Part shown: positions 10,053 through 19,650 of the stretch, one piece after another
How positions within the stretch are numbered: the stretch's first letter is position 1
How the letters are laid out: the number at the start of each line of letters is the position of its first letter
Assembly (NCBI RefSeq): GCF_019740315.1
Contig: NZ_JAHXZR010000005.1
Span: forward strand, 62,001 to 126,000
Direction of reading: 5' to 3'
From: Oceanobacter mangrovi
GTDB taxonomy: Bacteria; Pseudomonadota; Gammaproteobacteria; Pseudomonadales; Oceanobacteraceae
DNA length: 64,000 bases
Notes under the pieces: model-generated
The model's input: only the letters and a program-made list of their open reading frames with translations
Told to the model about the DNA's origin: nothing
Database searches by the model: none
Position numbers and translations under genes: made by a program

Positions 10053-11501
10053 TTACTTCTTAACAGGGTAAGTCGGGTATTCAACGCCACACAGCTGGTG
10101 CGCAATACGAACAACCTGACGGCTGTAACCGTATTCGTTATCGTACCAAACGTAGAGGTTAACATGCTCGCCGTTTACGATTGTTGCCTTGGCATCAACA
10201 ATACCGGCATGGCTGTTACCAACAAAGTCGGTAGAAACCACTTCTGGGCTGTTCACCCAGTCGATCTGACGGGCAACATCAGAGTTCAGGGAAACATCAC
10301 GCAGATAGTCATTCACTTCCTCAACAGACACTTCGCGAGACAGATTCAGAGACAGAATCGCCATCGAAACGTTTGGAGTAGGAACACGAATGGCGTTACC
10401 GGTCAGCTTGCCCTTCAGTTCTGGCAGCGCCTTGGCGACCGCTTTGGCAGCACCAGTCTCGGTGATAACCATGTTCAGCGGCGCAGAACGACCACGACGA
10501 TCACCACTATGGTAGTTATCGATCAGGTTCTGGTCGTTGGTGTAGGAGTGAACGGTTTCAACGTGACCACTCTTGATGCCGAACTGATCGTTCATCACTT
10601 TCAGCACTGGAGTAATGGCATTGGTGGTACAGGAAGCTGCAGACAGAATTTTGTCAGCAACATCGATATCACCGTGGTTGATACCATAAACGATGTTCTT
10701 GATATCACCCTTGCCTGGTGCAGTCAGCAGCACACGAGCAACGCCCTTGCTCTGCAGGTGCTGGGCCAAACCATCTTCATCACGCCACACACCGGTGTTA
10801 TCGATCACCAGCGCATTGTTGATGCCGTACTGGGTGTAATCGATTTCAGCCGGGTTGTTGGCGTAAATGATCTTGATGTAGTTACCGTTGGCGATCAGCG
10901 CCTCGTTTTCTTCATCAATGGTCAGGGTGCCACGGAAAGTACCGTGTACAGAGTCACGACGCAGCAGGCTGGCACGTTTCTCCAGGTCAGCGCCCTTGCC
11001 ACGGCGAACCACGATGGCACGCAGGTTCAGTGCTTTGCCAGCACCGGATTTTTCGATCAGGATGCGAGCCAGCAGACGACCGATACGGCCAAAGCCGTAC
11101 AGTACCACGTCGCGGTTCTCGCCAAAGTTTTCTGGCTGACCGATGGCATCGCCCAGCTCGTCGATAACGAACTGACGCAATTCACGGCCATTGCCTTCCT
11201 GGGCAAATTTTACTGCCAGACGACCGATATCAACGTGAATGCTGTTTACTTCCAGCTCAGCCAGCACACCCAGAATCGGGAATGTGTCCTGCACAGAAAT
11301 CTCTTGCTTCACGATATGACGAACAAAGCGATGCGCCTTGAGAATGTCGATAACGGAACGATTGATAATTGCACGGCCGTACACAGAGGTAATTACGTTG
11401 CGGTTGCGGTACAGGGAACCGATCGCAGGAATCATGGATTCAGCGATGGCTTCGCGTTCTGTCCACTCTTGCAAGCAGGTATCGCGCATATCTTGGGTCA
11501 C
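10053..11501 (-). CDS. gap: Glyceraldehyde-3-phosphate dehydrogenase, long form
   Basis: An NAD(P)-dependent GAPDH that interconverts glyceraldehyde-3-phosphate and 1,3-bisphosphoglycerate. About 130 N-terminal residues precede the Rossmann motif (YGFGRIGRLLARIL), so at 482 residues it belongs to the long group found beside mfd in Pseudomonas rather than the 330-residue glycolytic form. The catalytic Cys is in SAASCTTNAITP. I favour GTG 11501, with GAAGG seven bases upstream, giving MTQDMRDTCLQEW; in-frame ATG 11516 and GTG 11534 lack ribosome sites. Its physiological direction, glycolytic or gluconeogenic, cannot be read from sequence. Confidence 0.9.
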   Translation of the reverse strand: MTQDMRDTCLQEWTEREAIAESMIPAIGSLYRNRNVITSVYGRAIINRSVIDILKAHRFVRHIVKQEISVQDTFPILGVLAELEVNSIHVDIGRLAVKFAQEGNGRELRQFVIDELGDAIGQPENFGENRDVVLYGFGRIGRLLARILIEKSGAGKALNLRAIVVRRGKGADLEKRASLLRRDSVHGTFRGTLTIDEENEALIANGNYIKIIYANNPAEIDYTQYGINNALVIDNTGVWRDEDGLAQHLQSKGVARVLLTAPGKGDIKNIVYGINHGDIDVADKILSAASCTTNAITPVLKVMNDQFGIKSGHVETVHSYTNDQNLIDNYHSGDRRGRSAPLNMVITETGAAKAVAKALPELKGKLTGNAIRVPTPNVSMAILSLNLSREVSVEEVNDYLRDVSLNSDVARQIDWVNSPEVVSTDFVGNSHAGIVDAKATIVNGEHVNLYVWYDNEYGYSRQVVRIAHQLCGVEYPTYPVKK

Positions 11502-12094
11502 GGGCAAACCTTCCATAAAAAAGCTGTTGGTCACAGGGGTGCGGATTATGCACAGACTGAATGCGGATCACAAATTTGTGGAATTGCAAGCAAGCTGGTA
11601 ATAAATCCACCAGCCTCTGGTCAAAATGTAAGAAACATTACTGAAACACAATATCCCGTCAGATTGTTCCACTCGCCGCCAGCCGCCCTTTCTCATCCGC
11701 CACCAATCGCGCCACTCATCCCGCCAATTCACCCGCAACAGCAACAAGACCGGGCAAAATCGGGCCACACCAGCCAGGAACCACCCCGAAACAAGCCCCG
11801 CAAGCTTGTAAATTTCCAACCTTTCACCAGTGAATGATAGAAAATTTACCGTCAATAGCCCTCCGGCATCCCCCTCATCAGCGGATTTTCTATTCTATTT
11901 CATCCACTAAAGTCATAAAAAAAGTAACTTTTTCGCCATCCACTCCACAAAATTTTGACAAAGATGTCAGGCTGATAAGCCAAGATGCCGACTAGCAGCA
12001 CTCTCCCACGAGACTTACTGGCAAAGTGGCTGTGACAGCCTTTCATGCATTGATTACACTAGCCCGCCCAAATTCGTAGCATCAGGGAAACCCC
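11502..12094. promoter_or_regulatory. Divergent gap-mfd intergenic region
   Basis: About 590 bp without a convincing gene. A perfect 12-bp palindrome CACAAATTTGTG lies at 11569-11580, 68 bases before the gap start, and is a candidate operator. The middle (11660-11800) is C-rich on the plus strand and featureless. A plausible mfd promoter is listed separately. Confidence 0.45.
12032..12060 (+). promoter_or_regulatory. Putative sigma-70 promoter of mfd
   Basis: GTGACA (5 of 6 to the -35 consensus) and TACACT (4 of 6 to the -10 consensus) are separated by 17 bases and lie 35 bases before the mfd start. A perfect TTGACA at 11955 has no matching -10 at the right distance. Confidence 0.45.
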
Positions 12095-15000
12095 ATGAGT
12101 CAGCAGGCAAGCCAACTAGTATCTTCCGATCTGCCCAGCCGGGCCGCTGAAAGACGATTCTGGGGCAACCTGCAAGGTGCCAGCCGCAGCCTGGCGATTG
12201 CCGAAGCCGCCCGCCAACATGCCGGGCTGACCCTGATCATTACCACCGACACCGCCAGCGCACTGCAGATTGAGGAAGAACTCGGCTTTTTCGCCAGCAA
12301 CAGCAAGCTGATGTTGTTTCCGGACTGGGAAACCCTGCCCTACGACGTGTTTTCGCCGCATCAGGATATTATCTCCCAGCGTATCGCCACCCTCAGCCAG
12401 CTGCATGGCAGTCGTGACGGTATCCTGATCATTCCGATCGGTACCTTGCTGCAAAAATTGCCACCACAGGGGTTTTACAGTGGCCAGAGTTTTGTACTCG
12501 ACATCGGCCAGACCTTCGACGTCGACAAAACCCGCGTCCAGCTTGAAGCAGCGGGTTACCACTGCGTTGATACCGTTTACGAACACGGTGAATTTGCCGT
12601 CCGCGGCGCCATTGTTGATATTTTTCCAATGGGCCAGCCCCAGCCGTTCCGGATCGACCTGTTTGATGACGAAATCGAAACCCTGCGAACCTTTGACCCG
12701 GACAGTCAGCGCACCCTCGACAAGATCGACAGCATTCGCATCCTGCCCGCACGTGAATTTCCGCTGACCACCACCGCCATCAAGCTGTTCAAAAACCGCT
12801 GGTTTGATTTTTTCGAGCAAAATCCTAACGACTGTTCCATTTATATGGACATCACCCAGGGCATCGCCCCGGCCGGTATCGAATACTACCTGCCGCTGTT
12901 TTTCGCCGATGAGCTGGGCAGCTTTTTTGATCACCTTCCAGCTAACACTCTGGTGATTCATGACCAGGCGATTGAAACGGCCGCTAGCCAATTCCGACTC
13001 GACGTCGAACAGCGTTACGAAAGTCGCCGCCATGACCGTACCCGCCCATTGCTGGCTCCAGCCGAACTGTTTCTGGCGCAGGATCAGCTGTTCAGCAAGC
13101 TGAATGAATACCCTCGCATTCAATGGCATGACGACGACTTACCGAAACGTACCGGTTCAGTGCGCTTTGATACCGCCAAACTGCCTGACATCAGCGTTGA
13201 CTCCCGCCTTGAACAGCCATTACAGCGACTGCAGATCTGGCTGCAAAACAACGATCAATGCAGGGTGGTCTTTTGTGCGGAATCCGCAGGCCGTCGTGAA
13301 GCCCTGAAAGAATTGTTGGGGCGCATCAAGCTGAGCCCCAAAGAGCTCAGCAACTGGCAGGAAATCACCGACAACCAGCCACGCCTGAGCCTGACCATAG
13401 CACCTCTGTCGCAAGGCGTACTGATCAGCGGCCAACCAGATCTGGCACTGATTACCGAAAATGAATTGTTTGGTCAGCGGATTCGCCAGACCCGCCGCCG
13501 TAATCGCCAGAAAACCGATGCCGACAACGTTATCCGCGACCTCACCGAGCTGAAAGAAGGCTCACCGGTTGTTCACCTCGACCACGGCATCGGCCGTTAT
13601 ATGGGGCTGCAGGCACTTGATGCAGGCGGTCAGACCAACGAATTTCTGGTGCTGGAATATCAGGGCAACAGCAAGCTGTATGTACCGGTTTCGTCACTGC
13701 ATCTGATTGCCCGCTACGGCGGTGCCGAAGACGGCGCCGTACCAATCAGCAAACTGGGCACCGACAAGTGGGAGCAGGCAAAACGCAAGGCGGCTGAAAA
13801 AATCCGCGACACGGCTGCCGAACTGCTCGACATCTACGCCCGTCGCGAAGCCCGTAAAGGCTTTGCTTTCGACGGCCCGGACGAAGAATACCAGCGCTTT
13901 GCGGCGGGTTTCCCCTACGAGGAAACCCCGGATCAGCAAGCCGCTATCGACGCTGTCATTGATGACATGTGTTCGCCGCGTCCGATGGACCGGCTGGTTT
14001 GTGGCGACGTCGGCTTCGGTAAAACCGAAGTCGCCATGCGGGCCGCCTTTATTGCCGTACAGAGCGGCAAACAGGTCGCCGTACTGGTCCCCACTACCCT
14101 GTTGGCGCAGCAGCATTACCAGAACTTCGCTGACCGTTTTGCCGAATGGCCGGTCAAGGTTGACGTGCTGTCACGCTTCAAGTCGGCCAAGGAAACCCAG
14201 CTGGCACTGGACCGCATGATCGAAGGCAAAACCGACATCGTCGTCGGCACCCACAAGCTGCTGCAAAAAGATGTGAAGTTTGAACATCTGGGCCTGCTGA
14301 TCATCGACGAAGAACACAGATTTGGTGTCCAGCAGAAAGAACGCATCAAGTCGCTGCGGGCCGAAGTCGATATTCTGACCCTTACCGCCACGCCAATTCC
14401 GCGCACGCTCAACATGGCGATGGCCAGCATCCGTGACCTGTCGATTATTGCCACCCCACCAGCCAAACGCCTGAGTGTGAAAACCTTTGTACGCCAGTAC
14501 GACGACACCGCGATCAAGGAAGCCGTACTGCGAGAAATTCTCCGTGGCGGCCAGGTTTATTACCTCCACAACGAAGTCAAGTCGATTGAAAAGACTGCTC
14601 GCGAGCTGGATGAACTGGTGCCGGAGGCCCGCGTCGTTGCTGCTCACGGTCAGATGTCCGAGCGCGAACTTGAAAGCGTGATGAGTGATTTCTACCACAA
14701 ACGCTTCAACGTGCTGGTGTGTACCACCATTATTGAAACCGGTATCGATATTCCGTCGGCTAACACCATCATTATTGAACGTGCCGACAAGTTTGGTTTG
14801 GCCCAGCTGCACCAGCTGCGTGGCCGGGTTGGCCGTTCGCACCACCAGGCCTATGCCTACCTGCTGACACCGCCACCCAAAACCATGACCAAGGATGCCG
14901 AAAAGCGTCTCGACGCCATTTCGGCATCGCAGGACCTCGGCGCCGGTTTCATGCTCGCCACCCACGACCTCGAAATTCGTGGTGCCGGGGAATTGCTGGG

Positions 15001-15562
15001 CGACGAACAGAGCGGCCAGATCGAAACCATTGGCTTCACCCTGTATATGGAAATGCTCGATCAGGCGGTCAAGGCCATGCGTTCTGGCAAAATGCCTTCC
15101 GACAACCTGACGCCGCGCCAGACCGCCGACGTCAACCTGCATATGCCAGCACTGATTCCGGCCGATTATCTGCCGGACGTCAACAGCCGCCTGACGCTCT
15201 ACAAACGCATGGCCAACTGCGACGATGACAACCAGCTGCGCGAACTGCAGGTCGAAATGATCGACCGCTTCGGACTACTGCCAGATCAGGTCAAAAACCT
15301 GTTCCGCCAGACCTCGCTGAAACTGAAACTCACGCCGATGGGCATTGCCAAACTGGATGCCGGAACCGAATCCGGCCGACTGGATTTCAGTTCCGAGACC
15401 AACATCAACCCATTCACCCTGGTGAAACTGGTACAAACCAAACCTGCCAGCTACAAGCTGGAAGGTGGCCACAGCTTGCGTTTCTATTTCAATATGGACA
15501 CCATCGACCGCCGCTTTAACGTAATCGACCAGGTACTTACCGAATTGCAAAAGGAACTCTGA
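12095..15562 (+). CDS. mfd: Transcription-repair coupling factor Mfd
   Basis: A 1155-residue cytosolic ATP-dependent DNA translocase that removes RNA polymerase stalled at lesions and recruits UvrA. The N-terminal UvrB-like module (about 1-380), the RNA-polymerase-interacting CarD-like domain (about 470-570, with VVHLDHGIGRYMGL), and the RecG-like helicase motor follow in order. Walker A is CGDVGFGKTE and the DEEH box is IIDEEHRFG. Motif VI reads LHQLRGRVGRS. The C-terminal TRCF domain is complete, so length is normal. GGGAAA precedes the ATG weakly. csiV follows two bases later. Confidence 0.98.
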   Translation: MSQQASQLVSSDLPSRAAERRFWGNLQGASRSLAIAEAARQHAGLTLIITTDTASALQIEEELGFFASNSKLMLFPDWETLPYDVFSPHQDIISQRIATLSQLHGSRDGILIIPIGTLLQKLPPQGFYSGQSFVLDIGQTFDVDKTRVQLEAAGYHCVDTVYEHGEFAVRGAIVDIFPMGQPQPFRIDLFDDEIETLRTFDPDSQRTLDKIDSIRILPAREFPLTTTAIKLFKNRWFDFFEQNPNDCSIYMDITQGIAPAGIEYYLPLFFADELGSFFDHLPANTLVIHDQAIETAASQFRLDVEQRYESRRHDRTRPLLAPAELFLAQDQLFSKLNEYPRIQWHDDDLPKRTGSVRFDTAKLPDISVDSRLEQPLQRLQIWLQNNDQCRVVFCAESAGRREALKELLGRIKLSPKELSNWQEITDNQPRLSLTIAPLSQGVLISGQPDLALITENELFGQRIRQTRRRNRQKTDADNVIRDLTELKEGSPVVHLDHGIGRYMGLQALDAGGQTNEFLVLEYQGNSKLYVPVSSLHLIARYGGAEDGAVPISKLGTDKWEQAKRKAAEKIRDTAAELLDIYARREARKGFAFDGPDEEYQRFAAGFPYEETPDQQAAIDAVIDDMCSPRPMDRLVCGDVGFGKTEVAMRAAFIAVQSGKQVAVLVPTTLLAQQHYQNFADRFAEWPVKVDVLSRFKSAKETQLALDRMIEGKTDIVVGTHKLLQKDVKFEHLGLLIIDEEHRFGVQQKERIKSLRAEVDILTLTATPIPRTLNMAMASIRDLSIIATPPAKRLSVKTFVRQYDDTAIKEAVLREILRGGQVYYLHNEVKSIEKTARELDELVPEARVVAAHGQMSERELESVMSDFYHKRFNVLVCTTIIETGIDIPSANTIIIERADKFGLAQLHQLRGRVGRSHHQAYAYLLTPPPKTMTKDAEKRLDAISASQDLGAGFMLATHDLEIRGAGELLGDEQSGQIETIGFTLYMEMLDQAVKAMRSGKMPSDNLTPRQTADVNLHMPALIPADYLPDVNSRLTLYKRMANCDDDNQLRELQVEMIDRFGLLPDQVKNLFRQTSLKLKLTPMGIAKLDAGTESGRLDFSSETNINPFTLVKLVQTKPASYKLEGGHSLRFYFNMDTIDRRFNVIDQVLTELQKEL

Positions 15563-15564
15563 CC

Positions 15565-16479
15565 GTGACGCTGTTTTTCCGCCCTCTGCTGGCAGTCGCA
15601 ACAGGCCTGATGGCCTCCTCTGCACTGGCTGAAAACGCCTTGTTCGGCAACAACTGGTACGACGTTGAAATGATGCTGGTCGCCTATACCGACCTCGCCG
15701 ATATCGACAACGAACACTGGGACAAGCTGCTGGCGCCAGAAGACTTGCCGGCAGCTGCAGTGTCTGACCCGCTGACGGGCAAATCCGCCCAGCCCAGTGC
15801 CGTTCAACAAGCCTATCGATTGCAGCAATGGCAGCAGAACTGGGCCCAACACCTGCCCTGGCCGGTAACTGCCAGCAATGGCTATTGGTCGCCACTGGCA
15901 GCCAACAGCCATCTGCGGATGCAACGGGAAGCCAGTCGTATTGATCCGCAGGGCGGCATGCGAGTGGTTTGGCATGAGCGCTGGATTGAACCGGTTCAGG
16001 CTCAGGCCGGCCAGCTAAAACATCCGATCAACCTGACCCTGGACGGTGAACCTGAAATTCAGATCAGCGGCTCTTTCAGCATTTATCTGAGTCGTTACCT
16101 GCACATCCACACCGACCTGGCAGTCCAGCATCTGAGCGCCAACCTGCCGCAAGAGCCGCTGCTGATGCCGGTTGCCGAAACCACAGATTCCCTGCTGGCC
16201 ACTGCCATCGACACGACAGCTGCAATCAACCCTGTCGCAGAGCCAGTGACGGTGATCGAGCAGCCAGAACCACAGCCCGTGATGATCGATGGCCTGTACC
16301 CGGCACGCGCTGCTCACATTGTCATGAGTCGCCGTATGCGCAGCGGCGAACTGCATTACCTCGATCACCCAATGCTGGGTCTGGTGATTCGACTAACGCC
16401 TGTCGACATTCCAGAGCCGGCTCCAGCACCAACTCCTGTTGCAGCACCGGCAGCTGCGACAACCAGCCCGGCTCAATAA
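15565..16479 (+). CDS. CsiV-family periplasmic peptidoglycan-binding protein
   Basis: A 304-residue exported protein of the CsiV family (PF10972), known in Vibrio cholerae to help activate the LpoA/PBP1A peptidoglycan synthase. A signal peptide is clear (hydrophobic core, then SSALA before ENALFGNNWYDVEMMLVAY). The final 30 residues are Pro/Ala-rich. The start is GTG 15565, two bases after the mfd stop, with AAAGGAA inside the end of mfd, so it is coupled to mfd as in Pseudomonas. Whether it acts on PBP1A here is inference. Confidence 0.8.
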   Translation: MTLFFRPLLAVATGLMASSALAENALFGNNWYDVEMMLVAYTDLADIDNEHWDKLLAPEDLPAAAVSDPLTGKSAQPSAVQQAYRLQQWQQNWAQHLPWPVTASNGYWSPLAANSHLRMQREASRIDPQGGMRVVWHERWIEPVQAQAGQLKHPINLTLDGEPEIQISGSFSIYLSRYLHIHTDLAVQHLSANLPQEPLLMPVAETTDSLLATAIDTTAAINPVAEPVTVIEQPEPQPVMIDGLYPARAAHIVMSRRMRSGELHYLDHPMLGLVIRLTPVDIPEPAPAPTPVAAPAAATTSPAQ

Positions 16480-16524
16480 CAATCGCGCGTCTGATCCAGG
16501 CACTGGCAGATAAAACGATAGAAA

Positions 16525-16560
16525 AACAAAGGCCCGGAGTTTTTCCGGGCCTTTGTTTTT
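16525..16560. terminator. Bidirectional terminator between csiV and mtnP
   Basis: A 13-bp stem (AACAAAGGCCCGG / CCGGGCCTTTGTT) with T-rich flanks on both strands; it serves mfd-csiV and probably the convergent mtnP. Confidence 0.85.
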
Positions 16561-16605
16561 TGCCAGCCTACAAGCCTGAACTATTGTCACCTGGACCAGC
16601 CGCTA

Positions 16606-17352
16606 TCACACAGCAGGCAAAGCCGCCTCAATCAGATCCCGCACCTGTCCCATACCGGCATCCAGCACCCGCTGAATGTCTTCCATGGTAATCACAGCGT
16701 CGCTGCGACCAGCGGCCGGGTTCACCACCAGACACACACTGGCATAAGGAATACCCAGCTCCCGGGCCAGCACAGCTTCCGGCATGCTGGTCATACCCAC
16801 AACGTCACAACCAATACGTTCGAGATAGTCAATCTCCGCAGTGGTTTCCAGCCGCGGCCCCTGAGTCACGGCGACCACACCAAAGTCAGACACCGGCAAC
16901 TGCAGCTTTGCAGCCGCACCCAGCAAATGCTGGCGAATATCAGCATCAAATGGATCGGTGAAGTCGATGTGCTCCAGTGGTTTGTAGCTGCCATCAAAAT
17001 AGGTGCTTTCACGACCCCAGGTCAGATCCACCAGCTGGTGCGGGATCACAATCGCACCAGCGTCCATATCAGCATGAATACCGCCGACGGCGTTGACGGC
17101 AATAATTGCGTCAGCACCCAATTCCTGCAAAGCCAGCAGGTTGGCGCGGTAATTTACCTTGTGCGGCGGCAAGGCATGAGGATGACCATGACGTGCCATA
17201 AACAGCACCTCACAGCCATTCCATGTACCCTGCTGAACACTACTGGACGGTGTTCCCAGTACTGTGTTCACGTCGTGAACCTGGGTAATTTGAGGGCCTT
17301 CCAGACGAGTCAGACCCGTACCACCAATAATGCCAATGCGTTTTGTCGGCAT
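16606..17352 (-). CDS. mtnP: S-methyl-5'-thioinosine / thioadenosine phosphorylase
   Basis: A 248-residue purine nucleoside phosphorylase of the MTAP group. In Pseudomonas the orthologue at the same locus cleaves methylthioinosine in methionine salvage. Phosphate and ribose-binding motifs are visible: GIIGGTGL near the N terminus, FMARHGHPHALPPHKVNYRANL, and the GMTSMPEAVLARELGIPYAS block that contacts base and ribose. I chose ATG 17352 because GGAG lies six bases before it; the upstream in-frame start at 17376 overlaps nagZ. It follows nagZ by 16 bases. Choice between MTA and MTI as substrate rests on the locus, not on residues I checked. Confidence 0.85.
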   Translation of the reverse strand: MPTKRIGIIGGTGLTRLEGPQITQVHDVNTVLGTPSSSVQQGTWNGCEVLFMARHGHPHALPPHKVNYRANLLALQELGADAIIAVNAVGGIHADMDAGAIVIPHQLVDLTWGRESTYFDGSYKPLEHIDFTDPFDADIRQHLLGAAAKLQLPVSDFGVVAVTQGPRLETTAEIDYLERIGCDVVGMTSMPEAVLARELGIPYASVCLVVNPAAGRSDAVITMEDIQRVLDAGMGQVRDLIEAALPAV

Positions 17353-17368
17353 GAAATCTCCGAATAAG

Positions 17369-18421
17369 CTAGTCAATCAAATCAATATTGCGCAGCTGTT
17401 GCTGCAAATGCTGTTGGCGCTGTTGCCCGTTATCCATAGCCTGAGAGTTCAACGACAGCCGCCAGCCACTCAGGTCCAGCAGTTCAGCGCCCTGTTGCAG
17501 CAAGCGCTCAACCTGCTGCAAGACTTCCAGCTCGCCTTCAGGAAGGTTACAAACCACCAGCGCGTTGCATCCCGCCGCCATGGCCAGCAGCGCCCGCTCG
17601 GCATAACTGCCGGCTGCCGCCGCCCCCTGCATGGTCAGATCATCACTGAACACCACACCATCAAAACCCAGCTGCTGGCGCAGCAGCTGCATCCAACGCG
17701 GCGAAAATCCTGCGGTACGTTCGGAATCAAAGGCTGGATAAACCACATGCGCAGGCATCACACCGTCGAGCAAGCCTTGCTGATTCAAGCTGCGGAACGG
17801 CCGCATATCATAGTCCAGCTGTGCCAGGTTACGGTGATCAACCGGCAATTCGAGATGGGAGTCCGCTTCGACAGCACCGTGCCCCGGAAAATGTTTGCCG
17901 ACGGCTTTCATACCCACGGCGTGCATACCACCAATAAAACAACCGGCCAACGCGGTCACGACTGCGGCATCAAAACCAAAAGAACGATCACCAATCACTT
18001 TTGAACAGCCGCGCTCGATATCCAGTACCGGGGCAAAGCTGACATCAACGCCAGCCAGTGCCAACTCCAGCGCCATCAACTCACCGAGCCAGCCAGCAGC
18101 CTGACGAGCTTGTTGCGGCTGCCGAGCGAATAACTCCCCCAACCGCCCCATCGCTGGCAGTCGGGTAAAACCCTCGCGAAAGCGCTGTACGCGGCCACCT
18201 TCCTGATCGACAAACACCGGCAAGCCCGGTCGCACCTTACGCACATCCGCCAGCAGCTGTTGAAGCTGCTGAGGATTCTGATAATTGCGGCCAAACAAAA
18301 TCAAACCCGTCAGCGCTGGCGACTGTAATACCGGCAGATCGGCTTCCAGCAACTGCGGGCCAATCAAATCAGCAATGACGCCAACCGGCTGTGACGGCAA
18401 TGCAGTTACAACTGACGACAT
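17369..18421 (-). CDS. nagZ: Beta-N-acetylhexosaminidase NagZ
   Basis: A 350-residue cytosolic GH3 glucosaminidase that removes GlcNAc from anhydromuropeptides in peptidoglycan recycling. Family motifs are intact: FVDQEGGRVQRF, KHFPGHGAVEADSHLELP with the catalytic His, and the nucleophile Asp in VVFSDDLTMQGA. ATG 18421 is preferred, with GAGG five bases upstream; it overlaps the ldt stop region by 16 bases. In other bacteria its product, anhydroMurNAc-peptide, controls AmpC-type beta-lactamase induction; no ampR/ampC is in this window. Confidence 0.95.
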   Translation of the reverse strand: MSSVVTALPSQPVGVIADLIGPQLLEADLPVLQSPALTGLILFGRNYQNPQQLQQLLADVRKVRPGLPVFVDQEGGRVQRFREGFTRLPAMGRLGELFARQPQQARQAAGWLGELMALELALAGVDVSFAPVLDIERGCSKVIGDRSFGFDAAVVTALAGCFIGGMHAVGMKAVGKHFPGHGAVEADSHLELPVDHRNLAQLDYDMRPFRSLNQQGLLDGVMPAHVVYPAFDSERTAGFSPRWMQLLRQQLGFDGVVFSDDLTMQGAAAAGSYAERALLAMAAGCNALVVCNLPEGELEVLQQVERLLQQGAELLDLSGWRLSLNSQAMDNGQQRQQHLQQQLRNIDLID

Positions 18422-18924
18422 GGGATCCTCGAAAAACTGTGCTGCTGAATCCACACAGGTGTTTTTGCCGGCACCTGTTCAAACAGGGCCAACAAATCAC
18501 TGTTACGCATCCGAATACAGCCATGCGACAGTGGCTTGCCCATGGGTTCAGAATCCGGCGTGCCATGGATATAGATATAACGCCGCATGGAATCAACCCC
18601 TCCCATCCGGTTACGACCGACTTCGAGCCCCTGCAACCAGAGGATGCGCGAAAGAATCCAGTCGCGCTGCGGAAACGCCTGCGCCAGCTGATCGGAATAA
18701 ATTTCGCCGGTAAAACGACGACCAACAAACACCGAACCGAGCGGCAGGCCTTCACCAATACGGGCAACCACCCGATGCCAGCCAATCGGCGTCTTGCCCG
18801 AGCCCTGCTGCTCACCCGCGCCATTCAGCGCCGTGGAAACCGGATAAAGCGTGCAGCTGGTCGGCGTTTTCAGACGCAACGCCTGATCCGCAATCGACAC
18901 CTCGATCAAAACCTCAGCATCCAT
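18406..18924 (-). CDS. L,D-transpeptidase (YkuD domain), no signal peptide
   Basis: A 172-residue YkuD-fold protein. The catalytic signature is intact: HGTPDSEPMGKPLSHGCIRM at about 120-139, with the active Cys in SHGCIRM. It starts at ATG 18924 behind AAGGTG. The N terminus (MDAEVLIEVSIADQALRLK) has no signal peptide or lipobox, which is unusual because these enzymes cross-link peptidoglycan in the periplasm. It sits between psrA and nagZ, where Pseudomonas has no such gene as far as I recall. A cytosolic role in muropeptide processing or export by another route are both possible. Confidence 0.85.
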   Translation of the reverse strand: MDAEVLIEVSIADQALRLKTPTSCTLYPVSTALNGAGEQQGSGKTPIGWHRVVARIGEGLPLGSVFVGRRFTGEIYSDQLAQAFPQRDWILSRILWLQGLEVGRNRMGGVDSMRRYIYIHGTPDSEPMGKPLSHGCIRMRNSDLLALFEQVPAKTPVWIQQHSFSRIPCRQL

Positions 18925-18980
18925 GCTGCGACACCTTGCAACTATTCATACATGTGATTTTTCATAAATAAGGGAAGCAA

Positions 18981-19622
18981 TCAGCCCTGATGGGGCGCCT
19001 GAAAACCGCTCGACAGGAAAGGCACCAGACGATCAATGACGCCTTCAATGCCAGTAGAAACACCCAGATCATGCTCGGCCATTGCCGTCAGCGATTCAAC
19101 ACCGGAAAGCGTAAAGACCGTTGCACCCAGCATAAAGTGGATACGCCAGAAACGCTCCTGATCATCCAGCTCGGGGGACGCCGCTGTCACCAGCGACATA
19201 AAACGGGCAAACACCGCACCGTATTCCTTACGCAGAAACTTGCGCAAATGGCCCTGTTCCTGCGAATAGGCCAACCCCAACAGCCGCATGAAAATACCGA
19301 CCCGACGCGGATTACCCTTACCCGCCGCCAACGAATTCTCCGCCAGCAGCCGCAGCAAGTCAGCCAGTTGTGGCGTTTGATCACCCAGACGTGCTTCAAA
19401 TTCCTCCAGGGAGCCATCCAGATCTGCGCAGAACGGCGTCAGGAAACGGGCAAATACCGCCTGAATAAGCTCTTTCTTGGAACCAAAGTGATAATTCACC
19501 GCCGCCAGGTTAACACTGGCCTTACTGGTGATGTTACGCAGTGAGGTCTCGGCAAATCCACGTTCCGAGAATAATTCCTCTGCTGCGTTAAGAATCGATT
19601 TGGCGGTATCTTTTTGTGCCAT
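18981..19622 (-). CDS. psrA: TetR-family regulator PsrA
   Basis: A 213-residue TetR regulator that is close to Pseudomonas PsrA over its length: the DNA-binding half has AEELFSERGFAETSLRNITSKASVNLAAVNYHFGSKKELIQAVF and the effector half has IFMRLLGLAYSQEQGHLRKFL and FWRIHFMLGA. Known PsrA binds long-chain fatty acids, represses itself and fatty-acid degradation genes and activates rpoS. A perfect inverted repeat of the PsrA type lies 29 bases before the start, which supports autoregulation. It is transcribed away from lexA and heads the minus-strand group psrA-ldt-nagZ-mtnP. Confidence 0.92.
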   Translation of the reverse strand: MAQKDTAKSILNAAEELFSERGFAETSLRNITSKASVNLAAVNYHFGSKKELIQAVFARFLTPFCADLDGSLEEFEARLGDQTPQLADLLRLLAENSLAAGKGNPRRVGIFMRLLGLAYSQEQGHLRKFLRKEYGAVFARFMSLVTAASPELDDQERFWRIHFMLGATVFTLSGVESLTAMAEHDLGVSTGIEGVIDRLVPFLSSGFQAPHQG

Positions 19623-19650
19623 GGCTCATTCCGTCCGCTACTTTTCAAAT

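Noticed and set aside
10098-11837. 579-codon open frame opposite gap
   Set aside because: It mirrors gap and runs on into the non-coding region; it matches no family and reflects codon bias of the real gene.
11568-11855. 95-codon frame in the gap-mfd region
   Set aside because: Unusual composition, no ribosome site, and it covers the candidate operator.
11955-11960. Perfect TTGACA before mfd
   Set aside because: No -10 at proper spacing; the GTGACA/TACACT pair downstream fits better.
12116-13129. 337-codon open frame opposite mfd
   Set aside because: Shadow of the mfd N-terminal region without ribosome site or recognisable domain.
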